From: Hymenobacter siberiensis
GTDB taxonomy: Bacteria; Bacteroidota; Bacteroidia; Cytophagales; Hymenobacteraceae
DNA: 64,000 bases
Assembly: GCF_018967865.2 (NCBI RefSeq)
Contig: NZ_JAHLZY020000001.1
Coordinates: 1,178,001-1,242,000, forward strand
Direction of reading: 5' to 3'
The notes below the pieces were generated by a model that searched no databases, was not told the DNA's origin, and saw nothing but the letters and a program-made list of their open reading frames with translations. The position numbers were made by a program, and so were the translations under genes. Positions 62,959 through 64,000 of this stretch are shown here, one piece after another. The first letter of the stretch is position 1, and each line of letters starts with the position of its first letter.

Positions 62959-64000
62959 GTCCGCACGCGCTGAAATGAATTCTGTTCGTTCCCCTTTTAG
63001 CTTCGCTAATGCGGTGTTACCGCTGTTGCTGACGGGAGGACTGGTATTAAGACTACTATTTCTGTGGGTTGGGGCAGGTATTTATTACAGAGGTAGCAGC
63101 CCATTTATTAACGGCGATACCGATTCTTTTACGCGGAGCTTCCTAAACCTGTGGCAGCACGGGGTGTATAGTTTCAATCAACTAAATCCGGAAGCTGCCT
63201 TTGGGCGCCTGCCGGGCTATCCTTTCTTCTGGGGTAGCCACTACCTGATTTTTGGGGAGCAGCACGTATATCAGGCGGTGGCATTCAGCCAGTGCCTGCT
63301 CGATACGGTGGCCATCTACCTGATTTATGCAACTGCCCGTGCACTGACGCATGATATTCGGGCAGCCTGGATATCAGCAGCACTATACGCTTGCTATCCA
63401 TTTGTGGTAGTGTGGCTTACGGTTTCAGGTTCGGAAGCTCTGGCTACTTTTGTAACTATCCTAACATTCTGGTGGTTGGCCACGCGCCCGGTCAGCGCCC
63501 GTAATGCGCTCATCGCTGGTCTGCTGGTTGGGGCCGGGCTGCTAGTGAGGGAGTACCTGGGGGCACTGTTGGTACCGGTCTTTATCTGGATATATTCAGC
63601 TAATAAGGGGTCGGGGAGCGTCATTCGGCTGAGCACGATGGCCGTAATGGGCTTCCTGTTGCTTTATGTGGGCTGGCCGGTCCGTAATTATGTTTTTCAG
63701 CATCGTTTCATATTGCTCAAGCCCACTACGGCAGGCTACGACCGGTATGCCGAGGATGTGAATACCGCCCGTGCGTGGGTGTACGGGTGGAGTCCGGACG
63801 CTGACGCCTATCTGGATGGCATTGCCGGTAAAGCGCCTCTTCCAGTCTTTCCACAACGGGTTTTCAAAGACAGTGCGGAGGGGGAACAGGCGCACCAGCT
63901 TTTTGCGCGGGCCCGGCAATGTGGTACTGGCTTCTACAATTGGCGCTATATGAAGCGCTATGACAGCCCTGCGAATTGCAATGCTGAGCTAGCCAGCGGA
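62959..64000 (+). CDS. GT-C type membrane glycosyltransferase (GT39-like), 3' end outside window
   Basis: The frame is open from ATG 62959 (MSARAEMNSVRSPFSFANAV; ATG 62977 is an alternative) to the last base, at least 347 residues. The first transmembrane helix is followed by SPFINGDTDSFTRSFLNLW, with Asp54 and Asp56 in the place of the GT-C acidic pair. GRLPGYPFFWGSHYLIFG and further hydrophobic helices follow. It resembles dolichyl-phosphate-mannose transferase-like proteins of Bacteroidota. The partner of the GtrB-like gene at 57461 might supply its polyprenyl-sugar donor. Confidence 0.8.

Overview
The window looks like chromosomal DNA of a GC-rich Bacteroidota of the Hymenobacter type (an inference). 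The support is an Oar-like TonB-dependent receptor with an N-terminal carboxypeptidase-regulatory domain, several TANNTTTG-type promoter boxes, weak or absent Shine-Dalgarno sites, a tRNA-Ala, an acyl-CoA-binding protein gene and dense GTCAT-type intergenic palindromes.

Bases 1-16700 are an ordinary housekeeping region: the end of a cyclophilin, an MscS channel, a five-PAS hybrid histidine kinase, an aldo/keto reductase and a cupin, the cysE-cysK cysteine pair, tRNA-Ala(GGC), the TonB-dependent receptor, an NlpC/P60 lipoprotein, a GlcD-type FAD oxidase, an amidase and an acyl-CoA-binding protein. Most transcription units end in clear hairpin terminators.

Bases 16900-64000 are a large surface-polysaccharide (O-antigen, capsule or exopolysaccharide) locus, nearly all on the plus strand. 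It opens with asnB and a GT-C membrane glycosyltransferase, then Ugd and a UXS-type decarboxylase (UDP-glucose to UDP-GlcA to UDP-xylose). Three amino-deoxysugar modules follow, all of which should draw on dTDP-4-keto-6-deoxyglucose: fdtA1/GNAT/fdtB1 (23.5-26 kb), fdtB2/fdtA2/fdtC (34.6-37.3 kb) and wecD-like/wecE (58.4-62.8 kb). No rmlA or rmlB lies in the window. The rest is a PglK/MsbA-like ABC flippase, a Wzy-like polymerase candidate (minus strand), an OafA-type acyltransferase and glycosyltransferases of the GT2, GT4, GT8, GT61 and GT-C types.

The sugar locus has been heavily invaded by mobile DNA. I find a complete IS4/IS701-type element; two ISKra4 copies whose transposase frame breaks at an A-run; three 133-bp MITEs with ISKra4-like ends; a 162-bp MITE whose ends match an IS4-family element 30 kb away; a 132-bp MITE of a third family; an IS630 element; relics of IS3 and IS5 elements; and an IS3-family element interrupted by the IS4-family element. 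Several insertions carry readable target duplications. They have left relics of glycosyltransferase and acyltransferase genes, placed one MITE in frame inside an acyltransferase remnant, and apparently gave the wecE gene a promoter half from an IS end. I did not find a clearly new defence or signalling system. The most unusual content is this set of parent and derivative mobile elements and its effect on the sugar genes.
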